A stretch of DNA of 64,000 bases from Bordetella ansorpii (GCF_900078705.1 NZ_FKIF01000001.1:434001-498000); one strand, 5' to 3'; shown: positions 46,934-57,288, numbered from the stretch's first letter. Notes: generated by a model not told the origin, from the letters alone. Made by a program: numbers and translations.

Positions 46934-47112
46934 TGCTTCCTTCCTTGTTGGTCGTACGGCCCGCCGCTCGTATGAAAACATGGCGCGGGACCGGGCTACG
47001 TTGCAGCGCAGCAAAATCAAGCATAGACCAATACGCGCAAGCCCGCATGGGTAGTGTTGCGGCTGGCGGACAAGGGGAAACCGTGCTTGAAGCCGCCCGG
47101 GACGCCATGCGC

Positions 47113-48675
47113 TCAGATCAGCGCTTCGATCAGGTACGGGCCCTTGCGGCCGAAGGCGCCCCGCAGGGCGCGGGTGAAGTCCTCGACCGTCTCCACGCGC
47201 ACGGCCTCGACGCCCATGCCGCGCGCCAGGTGCACCCAGTCCAGGCTGGGATTGTCCAGGTCCAGCATGCGGCGCGCGTTCTCGCCCATCTGCTGCACGC
47301 CGACGTTCTTCATCTCGCCATGCAGCGTGGCGTACGTGCGGTTGGCATAGACCACGGTCACGCAATCGAGCTGCTCGCGCGCCTGCGTCCACAGCGCCTG
47401 CACGGTGTACATGCCGCTGCCGTCGGCCTGCAGCGTCACGACCTTGCGTTCGGGGCAGGCGATGGCCGCGCCGGCCGCCATGGGCAGGCCGATGCCGATG
47501 GCGCCGCCGGTCAGTTGCAGCCAGTCGTGCGGCCGCGCCGACATGCCGAAGGTGCTCAGTTCCCGGCCCTGCGTGATGGACTCGTCGCACACGATGGCGT
47601 GCTCGGGCAGCAGGTGCGCGACGATGCGGTTGACGGCGGCGCTGGTCAGCCTGCCGCTTTGCGGGATATCGCTGCTGTCGAGCACGGGCCCCTGTATCTG
47701 CGGCGCATCGGAGGCGATGCCCAGCTCTTCGGCCAGCCATTCCAGGGCATGATCCAGGTCATGCTCGACGGACGCCATGGATTGGATGCCGCAGCCCTCG
47801 GGCGCCATCAGGCTGGGCTTGCCGGGATAGGCGAAGAATGCCACGGGCCGGCTGGCCCCGATCAACACCAGGTGGCGCACGTCGCGCAGGAAGGCCACCG
47901 CCATGTCCACCGGATACGGCAGGCGCGGCAGCGGCGTGCGCGTGATGCCGCGTTCGACGCGGCGGTTCGACGTCTCGCAGGCCAGCCGCACGCCGGTGGC
48001 GTGCGCGATCCGGCCGGCGGCGGCCAGGGCGCGCCCATGCAAGGCGGTGCCGCCCAGCAGCAGCAGAGTCGTCTGGCCGCTGCGGATGGCATCGGCGGCG
48101 GCGCGGATGGCCTGCGCATCGGGGGCCTTGGGCCCTTCCAGCGGCACGGCGGCCGGCGCCGGCGCGCCGTCGGGCAGATCGGTCCAGGCGGCGTCCGCGG
48201 GCAGGATCAGGGTGGCGATGTTGCCCGGCGCGCGGCGCGCCACGCGGATGGCCTCGCCGGCCCGTGCCGACAGCGACGCGGCGTCCTCGATACGCCCGAC
48301 CCAGTGCGACATCGGACGCGCCACGGCCTCGACGTCGCTGGTCAACGGCGCGTCGTACTGCACGTGATAGGTGGCGTGATCGCCCACCACGTTGACCATG
48401 GGCGTGCGCGCGCGCTTGGCGTTGTGCAGATTGGCCAGGGCATTGCCCAGGCCCGGCCCCAGGTGCAGCAGCGTGGCGGCGGGCTTGCCGGCCATGCGCG
48501 CATAGCCGTCGGCCGCGCCGGTCACCACGCCCTCGAACAGGCCCAGCACGCAGCGCATGCGCGGCTTGCGGTCGAGCGCCGCGACGAAGTGCATCTCAGA
48601 CGTGCCGGGATTGGCGAAGCAGACGTCGATATCGTTGGCAAGCAGGGTGTCGCAGAGGCTGTCGGCGCCGTTCAT
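47113..48675 (-). CDS. Thiamine-diphosphate enzyme, benzoylformate decarboxylase-like
   Basis: A 520-residue protein of the acetolactate-synthase-like superfamily, shorter than the paralogue at 43.2 kb. Glu48 lies in GLFEGVVTGAADGYARM and the ThDP segment is LQADGSGMYTVQALWTQA, ending YANRTYATL. The closest style is the benzoylformate decarboxylase/MdlC group, which decarboxylates aryl 2-oxo acids, but the active-site histidines cannot be confirmed by eye. Upstream is the AapJ-like binding protein and downstream a MaoC-like hydratase, all on the same strand. Confidence 0.85.
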   Translation of the reverse strand: MNGADSLCDTLLANDIDVCFANPGTSEMHFVAALDRKPRMRCVLGLFEGVVTGAADGYARMAGKPAATLLHLGPGLGNALANLHNAKRARTPMVNVVGDHATYHVQYDAPLTSDVEAVARPMSHWVGRIEDAASLSARAGEAIRVARRAPGNIATLILPADAAWTDLPDGAPAPAAVPLEGPKAPDAQAIRAAADAIRSGQTTLLLLGGTALHGRALAAAGRIAHATGVRLACETSNRRVERGITRTPLPRLPYPVDMAVAFLRDVRHLVLIGASRPVAFFAYPGKPSLMAPEGCGIQSMASVEHDLDHALEWLAEELGIASDAPQIQGPVLDSSDIPQSGRLTSAAVNRIVAHLLPEHAIVCDESITQGRELSTFGMSARPHDWLQLTGGAIGIGLPMAAGAAIACPERKVVTLQADGSGMYTVQALWTQAREQLDCVTVVYANRTYATLHGEMKNVGVQQMGENARRMLDLDNPSLDWVHLARGMGVEAVRVETVEDFTRALRGAFGRKGPYLIEALI

Positions 48676-48858
48676 GGGATTCGCGAAAGAAGAGGAGGAG
48701 GAAACGCCGCGGCCGCAAGGCCGCAGCGGGCTTGCGTCGATGATAGGGACAGACGGTTCCCCGCGATGGAACCATTGAATGCCCGGAAGATGGAACCATT
48801 CCCGGACAGCGCGGATCGGACGGGGCGGCCAGCGCCCACGTCCGTATAAACACCTAGA

Positions 48859-49881
48859 TCAACGCACCGGCCACGGGTACATCGCGCCGCCGTGGTTCCA
48901 CAGCGCATTCGTGCCGCGCGCCAGGCCCAGCTTGCTGTTCTTGCCGACGTTGCGTTCGAAGATCTCGCCGTAGTTGCCCACCGCCTTGATGGCGTTGTAG
49001 GCCCACTTCTCGTCCAACCCCATGTTCTTGCCGGCGCCGGGCGTCACGCCCAGGATGCGCAGCACGTTGGGGTTGTTGCTCTTCAACATCTCGTCGACGT
49101 TTTTCTGGGTGATGCCGTATTCCTCGGCTTCCATCAGGGCGAACAGCGTCCAGCGCACGATGCCCAGCCAGTTCTCGTCGCCCTGGCGCACCATGGGGCC
49201 CAGCGGCTCTTTCGAGAAGCGCTCGGGCAGTATCTCGTAGTCGTCGGGCTTGGACACCTGCGTGGCGCGCACGGCGGCCAGTTGCGAGGCATCGTCGGTG
49301 AAGGCATCGCAGCGGCCCGATTCGAAGGCGCGCACGACCTCCGACACCTTGTCGATCACCACCGGCGTGAACTTGATGCCGTTGGCGCGGAACCAGTCGG
49401 AAAGGTTCAGTTCGGTGGTGGTGCCCGGCTGCACGCAGACGGTGGCGCCGTCCAGTTCGCGGGCGCTCTTGATGCCCAGGGACTTGCGCACCAGGATGCC
49501 CTGGCCGTCGTAGAAGCTGGCCGCCACGGCCGACAGGCCCAGCGAGGTGTCGCGCGTCTGGGTCAGGGTCACGGTGCGCAGCAGCACGTCGACTTCACCC
49601 GACTGCAGCGCCGTGAAGCGTTGCTGCGTGGACAGGGCCAGGCCCTTGAACTTCTGCGGATCGCCGAACACGGCGGCGGCCACGCCGCGGCAGATGTCCA
49701 CGTCCATGCCGGACCAGACGCCCTTGCTGTCGACCGAACTGAAACCGGACACGCCGTCGGTCAGGCCGCACTGGACGAAACCTTTTTTCTTGACCGCATC
49801 TAGCGTCGGACCCGCATGCGCCGCCTGGGCGCCGCAAGCCAGCGCGATAGCCCCCACCACCATGGCAATTTGCCGCTTCAT
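48859..49881 (-). CDS. Amino-acid ABC transporter substrate-binding protein, AapJ-like
   Basis: A 340-residue periplasmic binding protein with a signal peptide (residues 1-23, MVVGAIALACGAQAAHA). GFVQCGLTDGVSGFSSVDSKG and the C-terminal GTNALWNHGGAMYPWPVR match the AapJ/BztA type that binds general L-amino acids. AGGAGA lies eight bases before ATG 49881; 23 extra residues in the frame are upstream leader. No permease (AapQ/AapM) or ATPase (AapP) gene adjoins it in this window, so it is an orphan binding protein here and must use a transporter encoded elsewhere or be moved from its operon. Confidence 0.88.
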   Translation of the reverse strand: MKRQIAMVVGAIALACGAQAAHAGPTLDAVKKKGFVQCGLTDGVSGFSSVDSKGVWSGMDVDICRGVAAAVFGDPQKFKGLALSTQQRFTALQSGEVDVLLRTVTLTQTRDTSLGLSAVAASFYDGQGILVRKSLGIKSARELDGATVCVQPGTTTELNLSDWFRANGIKFTPVVIDKVSEVVRAFESGRCDAFTDDASQLAAVRATQVSKPDDYEILPERFSKEPLGPMVRQGDENWLGIVRWTLFALMEAEEYGITQKNVDEMLKSNNPNVLRILGVTPGAGKNMGLDEKWAYNAIKAVGNYGEIFERNVGKNSKLGLARGTNALWNHGGAMYPWPVR

Positions 49882-50158
49882 AGCACTGATCTCCTGGATA
49901 GGTAGTCGCCGAGGCCGCCCGGATGGGGCCGCCTCGGCCTGGCCGTCCACGGATAGGGACGGCGGGGCAGATTACGCCAACGGGGCCGCGGCGGCAACTG
50001 GCGGCGGACCCTGGCCGGTTCCGCCCGCCATGTCCACGCATCCCCCTGCAGGCCGCCGTACCGGTACACTGCCGCGATGGAACGACCCTGCTTTGATCGC
50101 CGTGCGCTCGCGCCCGGCGCCCCGCGATCGGCGTCGAGAATAGGAACAAGGAATCACC

Positions 50159-51361
50159 ATGACGACCGAAGCAAAGCCGTCCCTGCCCCACGCGCCGCAT
50201 CCCGACGTCGCGCTCGTTTCACGCATCGCCGCCGTTCCCACCATCCTGGACGTCATCTGCGAAGTGACCGGCATGGGCTTCGCCGCCGTCGCGCGGGTCA
50301 CGGACACGCAGTGGATCGCCTGCCAGGTGCGCGACGACGTCTCGTTCGGCTTGCGGCCCGGCGGAGAACTCGAACTGCAATCGACCATCTGCGACGAGAT
50401 CCGCGGGCATCACCAGATGGTGGTGATCGATCACGTGGCGCAGGACGAACGATACCGTTCGCATCACACCCCGCGGCGCTACGGTTTGCAGAGCTACATT
50501 TCGATGCCCGTCTTCCGGCATGACGGCGCTTTCTTCGGCACCCTGTGCGCCGTCGACTCGCGGCCCCGCAAACTGAGTACGCCGACCATTCTCGGCATGT
50601 TCCGGCTGTTCGCGGACCTGATCGGCAAGCATGTGGACGCCCAGGCGCGCCTGGCGCAGAGCGAGGCCGACCTGGCCCTGGAGCGCGAAGCGTCGGAACT
50701 GCGCGAACAATTCATCGCCGTGCTGGGGCACGACCTGCGCAATCCCCTGGGGTCGATCCTGGCGGGCACCACCCTGCTGCGCAAGCGGATATCCGATCCC
50801 GCCGCGCTGCCGATCATGACCCGCATGGAGCAAAGCGTCGGGCGCATGAGCGGACTGATCGACGACGTGATGGATTTCGCGCGGGGCCGGATGGGCTCGG
50901 GGCTATCCATGGACCTGCGTATCGAGCAGTCCGTCGAGTCCTCGTTGCGCCACGTGGTCGACGAGCTGCGCTCGGGCCATCCCGGCCGCGACATCCGGTT
51001 CGAGGCCGCGCTGGGAGAGCCGTTCTACTGCGACGCCGCCCGCATTGGGCAGTTGCTGTCGAATCTCGTGGCCAATGCCCTGACGCACGGCGCGGCCGAC
51101 AGCCCCGTCGTCGTGCGCCTGTCGAACGACGGCGAGCAATTGGCCCTGTCGGTCGCCAACCGCGGCACGCCGATTCCACCGGCCGTGCTGGCCAAGCTGT
51201 TCGAGCCGTTCTTCCGGGGGGCCGACCAGCCCAGCCGCCAGGGGCTGGGGCTGGGCCTGTACATCGCGCATCAGATCGCCCTGGCGCACGGCGGCACGCT
51301 GCGGGCGGATTCCACGCCGGACGCCACCGTGTTCACCTTCACGATGCCCTGCCGGCACTGA
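50159..51361 (+). CDS. GAF-domain sensor histidine kinase
   Basis: A 400-residue cytoplasmic kinase with no membrane segment: GAF domain (residues 20-165), a coiled linker, a HisKA domain with AVLGHDLRNPLGSIL (phospho-His near 195), and a HATPase domain with NLVANALTHGA, FEPFFRG and GLGLGLYIAHQIA. AAGGA lies six bases before the ATG. No response-regulator gene is adjacent, so the partner is elsewhere. The GAF domain may bind a small ligand or sense redox or light; the sequence does not show which. Confidence 0.92.
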   Translation: MTTEAKPSLPHAPHPDVALVSRIAAVPTILDVICEVTGMGFAAVARVTDTQWIACQVRDDVSFGLRPGGELELQSTICDEIRGHHQMVVIDHVAQDERYRSHHTPRRYGLQSYISMPVFRHDGAFFGTLCAVDSRPRKLSTPTILGMFRLFADLIGKHVDAQARLAQSEADLALEREASELREQFIAVLGHDLRNPLGSILAGTTLLRKRISDPAALPIMTRMEQSVGRMSGLIDDVMDFARGRMGSGLSMDLRIEQSVESSLRHVVDELRSGHPGRDIRFEAALGEPFYCDAARIGQLLSNLVANALTHGAADSPVVVRLSNDGEQLALSVANRGTPIPPAVLAKLFEPFFRGADQPSRQGLGLGLYIAHQIALAHGGTLRADSTPDATVFTFTMPCRH

Positions 51362-51402
51362 TACCGGTCGACGCCAGTGTGCTGCCCAGGGGGGCGGCGC
51401 CA

Positions 51403-51441
51403 TGGCCACGACCGGCGCGTTTCGTGCCGGCGCATCGCGGG
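51403..51441 (-). repeat. Repeated 3'-flank element, copy A
   Basis: It shares 20 identical bases (TGGCCACGACCGGCGCGTTT) and a further partly matching 14 with copy B at 55844. The core can form an 8-bp stem, CCGGCGCG/CGTGCCGG, with a T3 loop. It lies just after the minus-strand stop codon of the GntP permease gene. Confidence 0.55.
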
Positions 51442-51449
51442 ACATCGCA

Positions 51450-52841
51450 CTAGGCCAGCGGCGGCAGCAGGTTCAGCAGCAGCACCATGATCAGGCCCAC
51501 CACGGCCACGATCGACTGCACCACCGAAATCGTCTTGGTGGCCTCGCCCATGGTCATGCCGAAGGACTCCTTGACCAGCCAGAAACCGGCGTGGTTGGCG
51601 TAGTTGAAGAACAGCGAGCCGCAACCGATGGACAGGGCCAGCAGCGGCACGTTCAAAGAGGGATCCGACGCCGCCAGCGGCACCAGCAAGCCGGCCGCGC
51701 CGACGATGCCGACCGTGGCCGAGCCGGTGGACACCGACAGCAGCATGGAGATGATCCAGCCCAGCACCAGCGGCGACAGCGTGAACTGATGGCTCAGGCT
51801 GACGATGGCATCGCCCACCCTGGCGTCGGTCAGCACCTGCTGGAAGGCGCCGCCGCCGGCGATGATCAGCAGCACGTTGCAGATGGGCTTCAGGCTGGCC
51901 GACAGCGATTCGCGCAGGTGCTCGGCGTCGCCGCGGCGGCCGTAGACCAGCGCGCAGGCCGCGAACACCACGCCGATCAGCATGGCGATGACGGGATTGC
52001 CCAGGAAGGCCGTGACGTGCATCACGGGCGACGTCTTCTCGAAAACCAGTTCGCTGACGGCGTGCAGCAGCATCAGCAGGGCCGGCAGCAGCGCGGCCAC
52101 GAGGCCCAGGGCGATGCTGGGCGACGACGCCGGCACGCTCTGGCGCGGCTGCGCCGACGAGAACTGGGCGATCAGCGTGTCGTCGGGCCGCACCTTCAGG
52201 CGCGGCGCGATGAAGGCGGCGTAGATCGGGCCGGCCAGCACGATGGCGGGCAGCGCGGCGACGAAGCCGTAGATCAGCGTGGGACCCACGCTGGTCTTGA
52301 GCGTGGCGATGGCGGTCAATGGGCCGGGATGCGGCGGCACCATGCCGTGCATGGCCGCCAGCGCGGCGATGACGGGCACGCCCACGTAGGCATAGGCCGA
52401 GCCGCGCAGCCGCCCTTCTTCCTCGAGCTTGCGCGCCACGCTGAAGATCAGCGGCAGCAGCACCACTAGGCCCACCTCGAAGAACATCGGAATGCCGATG
52501 ACGAAGGCCACCAGGGCCATCGCCCAGGGCAGGGTGCGGCCGGAGGCGCGCGCAAGAATGAAATTGGCGATGCTTTCAGTGATGCCGCTGTCGGCCAGGA
52601 TCTTGCCCAGCATGGCGCCCAGCGCCACGACCAGGCCCACCACGCCCAGGGTCTTGCCCGCGCCGTTGGTGACGGCCTTGACCAGGTGATCGCCGGGCAT
52701 GCCGGTGACCAGGCCCACGCCCACCGCCACCACCAGCAGGGCCAACAGGGGATGCAGGCGGATGCGCGAAACGATCAGCGCAACCAGGATCAGGACGCTG
52801 GCCAGCGCGGTGGCCAACAGTTGAATGTCTCCGGTACTCAT
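51450..52841 (-). CDS. GntP family permease (gluconate/H+ symporter family)
   Basis: A 463-residue inner-membrane protein with about 12-14 membrane spans and the GntP landmarks GIPMFFEVGLVVLLPL, MVPPHPGPLTAI, and GSATVGIVGAAGLL. Most members carry gluconate or other sugar acids; a related group carries hydroxy acids. No gluconate kinase gene is next to it. It is transcribed on the same strand as sua5, starting 54 bases after that gene's stop. Confidence 0.92.
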   Translation of the reverse strand: MSTGDIQLLATALASVLILVALIVSRIRLHPLLALLVVAVGVGLVTGMPGDHLVKAVTNGAGKTLGVVGLVVALGAMLGKILADSGITESIANFILARASGRTLPWAMALVAFVIGIPMFFEVGLVVLLPLIFSVARKLEEEGRLRGSAYAYVGVPVIAALAAMHGMVPPHPGPLTAIATLKTSVGPTLIYGFVAALPAIVLAGPIYAAFIAPRLKVRPDDTLIAQFSSAQPRQSVPASSPSIALGLVAALLPALLMLLHAVSELVFEKTSPVMHVTAFLGNPVIAMLIGVVFAACALVYGRRGDAEHLRESLSASLKPICNVLLIIAGGGAFQQVLTDARVGDAIVSLSHQFTLSPLVLGWIISMLLSVSTGSATVGIVGAAGLLVPLAASDPSLNVPLLALSIGCGSLFFNYANHAGFWLVKESFGMTMGEATKTISVVQSIVAVVGLIMVLLLNLLPPLA

Positions 52842-52895
52842 GTGCCTGTGAACCCATACTTATTGAAAGAATACGCATGCGGCCCAGCCACCGGA

Positions 52896-53972
52896 TCAGT
52901 GGTCTCGCGGGCCGCCTGCCACGGTATTGTCCTGCAGGCCAGTCGTTTCCAGGCTGAACGCGGCCGCCGCGCGGCCGATGCGGTCATTCACGGCATCCCA
53001 TTCGGCGGACAGCGGCGGCGCCTGCAGCAGGATGCGCGCGTAGCCCTGCCCGTCCAGGTCGCGCAGGCGGGCGTACAGCGCCTGGGCATAGCGGGCCGGA
53101 TCGCCGGGCACCGCATGCCATTCGATATTGCCTGCCGAGGCGCGAGGGGCGGCATAGGCCACCAGCGCCACGCGGCCCGCCGGCAGGCCCTCGCCGGCCA
53201 GCGCCCGCGCCAGGCGGGCGTCGTCGACCAGTTCCAGCGGCGTATGCGGCGCGTAGTGCGCTTTCAGGGTGCCCGAGGCGCGCGGCGCGGCGGCGTCGGG
53301 ACGCGACACGGGCCGGCCCAGCACCGCGGCGATCTGCGCCGCGCTGACGTGGCCGGGGCGCAGCAGCACCGGCCCCACGCCCTGGTCCAGGCGCGACAGA
53401 TCGACGATGGTGGATTCGATGCCGACCTCGGCGGCGCCGCCGTCCAGCACGGGCATGCCTTGCGCGACTTCGTCGGGAAACTCCGCGCGCACGTGCTCGG
53501 CCCGCGTCGGCGAGACCTGGCCGAACTTGTTGGCCGATGGCCCCGCCAGGCCGCCTTGCCCGCCGGGCTTGCCGCGCGCGAAGGCGCTGAGCAGCGCCTG
53601 GGCGACAGGATGCGAGGGGCAGCGCAGGCCTACGCTGTCCTGCCCGCCGGTCACCCAGGTGCCCACGTGCGGGGCGCGCTTCAGGATCAGGGTCAGCGGA
53701 CCGGGCCAGAAGGCCTGCATCAGTTGCCGGGCCTCGGGCGGCACGTCGGCCGCCCAGTAAGCCACGTCGCCCTCGGGCGCGAGGTGCACGATGACGGGGT
53801 GGTTGGACGGCCGGCCCTTGGTGGCGTAGATGCTGGCCACCGCCGCGGCGTTCTCGGCGTCGGCGCCCAGTCCATAGACGGTTTCGGTGGGAAACGCCGC
53901 CAGGCCGCCGTCGAGCAGGCGGCGGGCCGCCGCCTCGATGGCGTCGGCGGGCGGAAAGTCTGGTTGGGTCAT
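52896..53972 (-). CDS. Threonylcarbamoyl-AMP synthase (Sua5/YwlC)
   Basis: A 358-residue Sua5-type protein with the YrdC domain (about 1-205) carrying PTETVYGLG, KGRPSNHPV and GPSANKFG, followed by a C-terminal Sua5 domain. It makes the threonylcarbamoyl-adenylate used for t6A at position 37 of ANN-reading tRNAs. The start is ATG 53972 (MTQPDFPPADA); the long frame upstream is a shadow of purK. It begins 16 bases after the purK stop, so it is the third gene of purE-purK-sua5. Confidence 0.93.
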   Translation of the reverse strand: MTQPDFPPADAIEAAARRLLDGGLAAFPTETVYGLGADAENAAAVASIYATKGRPSNHPVIVHLAPEGDVAYWAADVPPEARQLMQAFWPGPLTLILKRAPHVGTWVTGGQDSVGLRCPSHPVAQALLSAFARGKPGGQGGLAGPSANKFGQVSPTRAEHVRAEFPDEVAQGMPVLDGGAAEVGIESTIVDLSRLDQGVGPVLLRPGHVSAAQIAAVLGRPVSRPDAAAPRASGTLKAHYAPHTPLELVDDARLARALAGEGLPAGRVALVAYAAPRASAGNIEWHAVPGDPARYAQALYARLRDLDGQGYARILLQAPPLSAEWDAVNDRIGRAAAAFSLETTGLQDNTVAGGPRDH

Positions 53973-53988
53973 GGCGGGAAAAGCGGTG

Positions 53989-55188
53989 TTATTCCGGCGC
54001 CGCCATGCCCAGCACGGCCGCCACGCGGGCCGCCGCGGCGCGCGCGTCGTCCAGCGTTTCGCCCACCAGGTTGATGTGGCCCATCTTGCGGCCACGGCGC
54101 GCCTCGCGCTTGCCATACAGGTGCAGCTTGGCCTCGGGCGCGGCCGCCAGCGCGGCGGCCCAGTCGGGTTCGCGGGGCGACTCGGCGCCATCGGGGAACC
54201 AGATGTCGCCCAGGATGTTCAGCATGACGGAGGGCGCCAGCAGGCGCGCGCTGCCCAGCGGCAGGCCGGCCATGGCCCGCGCCTGTTGCTCGAACTGGCT
54301 GGTGACGCAGGCGTTCATGGTGTAGTGGCCGCTGTTGTGCGGACGCGGCGCGATCTCGTTGACCACGAGCTTGCCATCGGTCAGCACGAAGAACTCGACG
54401 CACAGCACGCCGTAGTAGCCCAGGCCGCGCGCGATGGTGCGCGCCGCGTGGGTGGCGGCGTCGTAGTACTGCGCATGCGACGACGTGTCGGCGACGGTGG
54501 ACACGGCCAGGATGCCGTCGCGGTGCACGTTGCGCGCCACCGGGAAGACCACGTCCCGGTCGTCGAAGCCGCGCGCCAGCACCACCGAGATCTCGTAGTC
54601 CAGCGACATCAGGGCCTCGAGCACGCAGGGCACGCCGCCGAAGCCGGCGAAGGCCTCCAGCGCCTCCTCCAGCGAGGACACGCGCGCCTGGCCCTTGCCG
54701 TCGTAGCCCAGGCGGGCCACCTTCAGGATGCCGGGGAACAGGCTGGCGGGCGCGGCGCGCAGTTCGGCCGCGCTGTGGATGGCCGCGTGCGGCGCCACGT
54801 CGATGCCCTGGGCGGCGATGAAGGCCTTCTCGGCGATGCGGTCCTGCACGATGGCCACGGCCTGGGCGGCCGGGCTGACACGGCAGCGCGCCGACAGGGC
54901 GTGCATGCTGTCCGAGGGCACGTTCTCGAATTCGGTGGTGACGGCCCGGCACAGGCTGGCCAGTTCGGCCAGGCCATCGGGATCGTCATAGGCGGCCTGG
55001 ATGTGGCGGTCGGCCACCATGGCGGCCGGGCCATCGGCGCCGGGATCCAGCACGGCCACCTTGTAGCCCATGCTTTGCGCGGCATGACAGAACATGCGCC
55101 CCAGCTGGCCGCCGCCCAGCAGGCCCAGCCAGTTACCGGGAGGAATGGGCGTCACGGCTTGCGCGGGGTCGTTGGCGTTGCGGCTCAT
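53989..55188 (-). CDS. purK: 5-(carboxyamino)imidazole ribonucleotide synthase
   Basis: A 399-residue ATP-grasp enzyme making N5-CAIR from AIR, bicarbonate and ATP, a step of purine synthesis. [13 protein letters not shown] is the N-terminal nucleotide-fold, [17 protein letters not shown] the ATP-binding segment, and [29 protein letters not shown] the metal-binding loop. Its ATG overlaps the purE stop in ATGA, so it is coupled to purE. The enzyme's product goes to PurE. Confidence 0.97.
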   Translation of the reverse strand: MSRNANDPAQAVTPIPPGNWLGLLGGGQLGRMFCHAAQSMGYKVAVLDPGADGPAAMVADRHIQAAYDDPDGLAELASLCRAVTTEFENVPSDSMHALSARCRVSPAAQAVAIVQDRIAEKAFIAAQGIDVAPHAAIHSAAELRAAPASLFPGILKVARLGYDGKGQARVSSLEEALEAFAGFGGVPCVLEALMSLDYEISVVLARGFDDRDVVFPVARNVHRDGILAVSTVADTSSHAQYYDAATHAARTIARGLGYYGVLCVEFFVLTDGKLVVNEIAPRPHNSGHYTMNACVTSQFEQQARAMAGLPLGSARLLAPSVMLNILGDIWFPDGAESPREPDWAAALAAAPEAKLHLYGKREARRGRKMGHINLVGETLDDARAAAARVAAVLGMAAPE

Positions 55189-55712
55189 GCCTGGCCTCCG
55201 GGCGGCAGGGCCATCGCGCGGGCGGCCTCGGTCTGGCGGGCGCGGAAGGCCACCAGCCGGGCGCGCAGGGCGTCGTCGGTGGTGGCCAGGTTGGCGATGG
55301 CATGCAGGGCGGCATTGGCCGCGCCTGCCTCGCCGATGGCGAAGGTGGCCACCGGCACGCCCTTGGGCATCTGCACGATGGACAGCAGCGAGTCTTCGCC
55401 ACGCAGGTATCTGGAGGGCACCGGCACGCCGAAGACCGGCACTTCGGTGAGGGCGGCCATCATGCCGGGAAGGTGGGCCGCGCCGCCGGCGCCGGCGATG
55501 ATGGCGCGCAGGCCGCGCGATTGCGCCACGGCGCCGTAATCGGCCATGTCCTGGGGCATGCGGTGCGCCGAGATGACGCGCGCCTCGTAAGCGACGCCGA
55601 ACTCTTCGAGCATGGCCACCGCGTTCTTCATGACTTCCCAGTCGCTGGAGGAACCCATGATCACGCCGACCAGCGGCTTATCGGAAGACGAGTTTGGCAT
55701 TGAGGCAGTCAT
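55185..55712 (-). CDS. purE: 5-(carboxyamino)imidazole ribonucleotide mutase
   Basis: A 175-residue class I PurE, converting N5-CAIR to [17 protein letters not shown] is the nucleotide-binding start, SAHRMP the active-site region and [16 protein letters not shown] the substrate-binding loop. I start at 55712 (MTASMPNSS); an ATG four codons later (55700) is as plausible. A frame extending to 55880 is non-homologous. A TAAAAT at 55778-55783 may be its -10 box. It is followed at once by purK, but purC, normally just upstream, lies 8 kb away. Confidence 0.96.
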   Translation of the reverse strand: MTASMPNSSSDKPLVGVIMGSSSDWEVMKNAVAMLEEFGVAYEARVISAHRMPQDMADYGAVAQSRGLRAIIAGAGGAAHLPGMMAALTEVPVFGVPVPSRYLRGEDSLLSIVQMPKGVPVATFAIGEAGAANAALHAIANLATTDDALRARLVAFRARQTEAARAMALPPGGQA

Positions 55713-55843
55713 AACCGTTGGAATGGATTTGCGGGAGCCTGGCGGACCGGGCCCGATTTGCAGGGGGGAAACACCGGATTTTACCGCCATGCGGGACCGT
55801 GCCCACTTCCCCTTCCTGCGGCCCGTCTCTGCGGACTTTCCCT

Positions 55844-55883
55844 TGGCCACGACCGGCGCGTTTTGCATCGGCGCATCCACGGG
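55844..55883 (-). repeat. Repeated 3'-flank element, copy B
   Basis: The same 20-base core as copy A (51403), here seven bases after the histidine kinase stop codon. The hairpin is less complete, since the right arm differs. The shared sequence is too long to be chance in a window of this size, even at this GC content. Confidence 0.55.
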
Positions 55884-55890
55884 GCAGCCG

Positions 55891-57288
55891 CTAGGCGCCC
55901 GCCTGGCCCTTCGCGTGCGGCGGTTCGGCCCAGTGCACCACGGCCTCCAGGCCGCCTTCCTTGCGGTTGCGCAGCACCAGCGTGGCGTGGTTGTTGCCCG
56001 CCAGGTCGCGGGCGATGGTCAAGCCCAGCCCCGCGCCGCCGGTCTCGCGCGAACGGGAGGTTTCCAGCCGCACGAAGGGCTGGAACACCGTCTCCAGCTC
56101 TTCCTCGGCCATCCCCGGACCTTCGTCGCGCACGTAGACCGTGACGCCATCCGCGCTGACATGGGTCGATACCCGCGCCGTGCGGCCGTATTTCAGGGCA
56201 TTGTCGACCAGATTCGAGAACAGCCGGCGCATGGCCAGCGGACGCAGCATCAGCACCGCTGCGCAACCCTGCTCGAACACGGCATTGCCGCCGGTCTCGG
56301 CCGCATCCTCGACCACGCTTTCCAGCAGCGAATCCAGGTCCAGCGCCACGAAGGGCTCGGAGGTGGCCGCGCTGCGCGCCAGGTCCAGGCCTTCGCGGAT
56401 CAGGGCGCCCATCGCCGCCAGATCGCCGATCAGCCGCTCGCGCAGCGGTTCGTCGGGCACGTCCTCCAGCCGCAGCCGCAGGCGCGTCAGCGGCGTCTGC
56501 AGGTCATGGGTGATGGCCGCCAGCATCTGCGTGCGTTCCGCCAGGTGGCGCTGCAGGCGCTGTTGCATGACGTTGAAGGCATGCGAGGCGCGCCGCACCT
56601 CCAGCGGGCCGTCCAGGGACAGCGGCCGGCCCTTCAGGTTCTGGCCGAGCTGGTCCGCCGCATCGGCCAGCCGGCGCAGCGGCTGGCTGGCCAGGCGCGC
56701 CACCACGAACGACAGCAGCCCGACGCAGACGGCCAGCAGCGACAGGTAGACCAGGTCGGCGGCCAGCGCGGGCGGATGCGTGACCGGGGGCGACCCGAGC
56801 GCCAGCGTCAGCGGCGTACCGTCGCGCAACCGCACGTTGACCACCCGGCATCCCCCCTGCGGACCGCCATCGCCGCCATGCAGGCCGTGCCGCATGGGTG
56901 GCGCCATGAAATCCGGCATGCGCGGCCGGCAATCCTGTTCGTCGGCGGTGCGCGCCACCACGCCGGCGAAACGCGAGTACTGCGCCTGCAGCAGTTCCGT
57001 GAAGGCCGTATCCCTGCCCAGGGTCGGCGTGCCGGGCGGCACGCTCTGGATCCCGGGCCCGCCCAGCTCCAGCAACCGCTCGCGCAGCTCGCCCTGGCTG
57101 TCGTCCAGCATGCCGACATAGCCGTTCAGGCGGTCGGCGGTGCGCAGCAGGTCGTGGTGCTCGATCTCGCGGGCGCGCCGGCCCTCGGCCAGCACGGTGG
57201 CCAGCATCGCCGCGGCGGACATGCCCAGCAGCAGGATCAGGAACAGCCTGCCCGCCATGGTCGAGAAGAACCGCCGCACGCGACTCAT
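55891..57288 (-). CDS. Sensor histidine kinase, OmpR/EnvZ-type
   Basis: A 465-residue membrane kinase. The N-terminus has a membrane helix (about 11-34), a periplasmic domain, a second helix (about 170-190), HAMP, the HisKA region [20 protein letters not shown], and an HATPase with [10 protein letters not shown] and [15 protein letters not shown] cysteine pair in the periplasmic domain (near EQDCRP and GGCRVV) could form a disulfide. Its start overlaps the response-regulator stop in ATGA. It should phosphorylate that regulator. The stimulus cannot be told. Confidence 0.93.
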   Translation of the reverse strand: MSRVRRFFSTMAGRLFLILLLGMSAAAMLATVLAEGRRAREIEHHDLLRTADRLNGYVGMLDDSQGELRERLLELGGPGIQSVPPGTPTLGRDTAFTELLQAQYSRFAGVVARTADEQDCRPRMPDFMAPPMRHGLHGGDGGPQGGCRVVNVRLRDGTPLTLALGSPPVTHPPALAADLVYLSLLAVCVGLLSFVVARLASQPLRRLADAADQLGQNLKGRPLSLDGPLEVRRASHAFNVMQQRLQRHLAERTQMLAAITHDLQTPLTRLRLRLEDVPDEPLRERLIGDLAAMGALIREGLDLARSAATSEPFVALDLDSLLESVVEDAAETGGNAVFEQGCAAVLMLRPLAMRRLFSNLVDNALKYGRTARVSTHVSADGVTVYVRDEGPGMAEEELETVFQPFVRLETSRSRETGGAGLGLTIARDLAGNNHATLVLRNRKEGGLEAVVHWAEPPHAKGQAGA

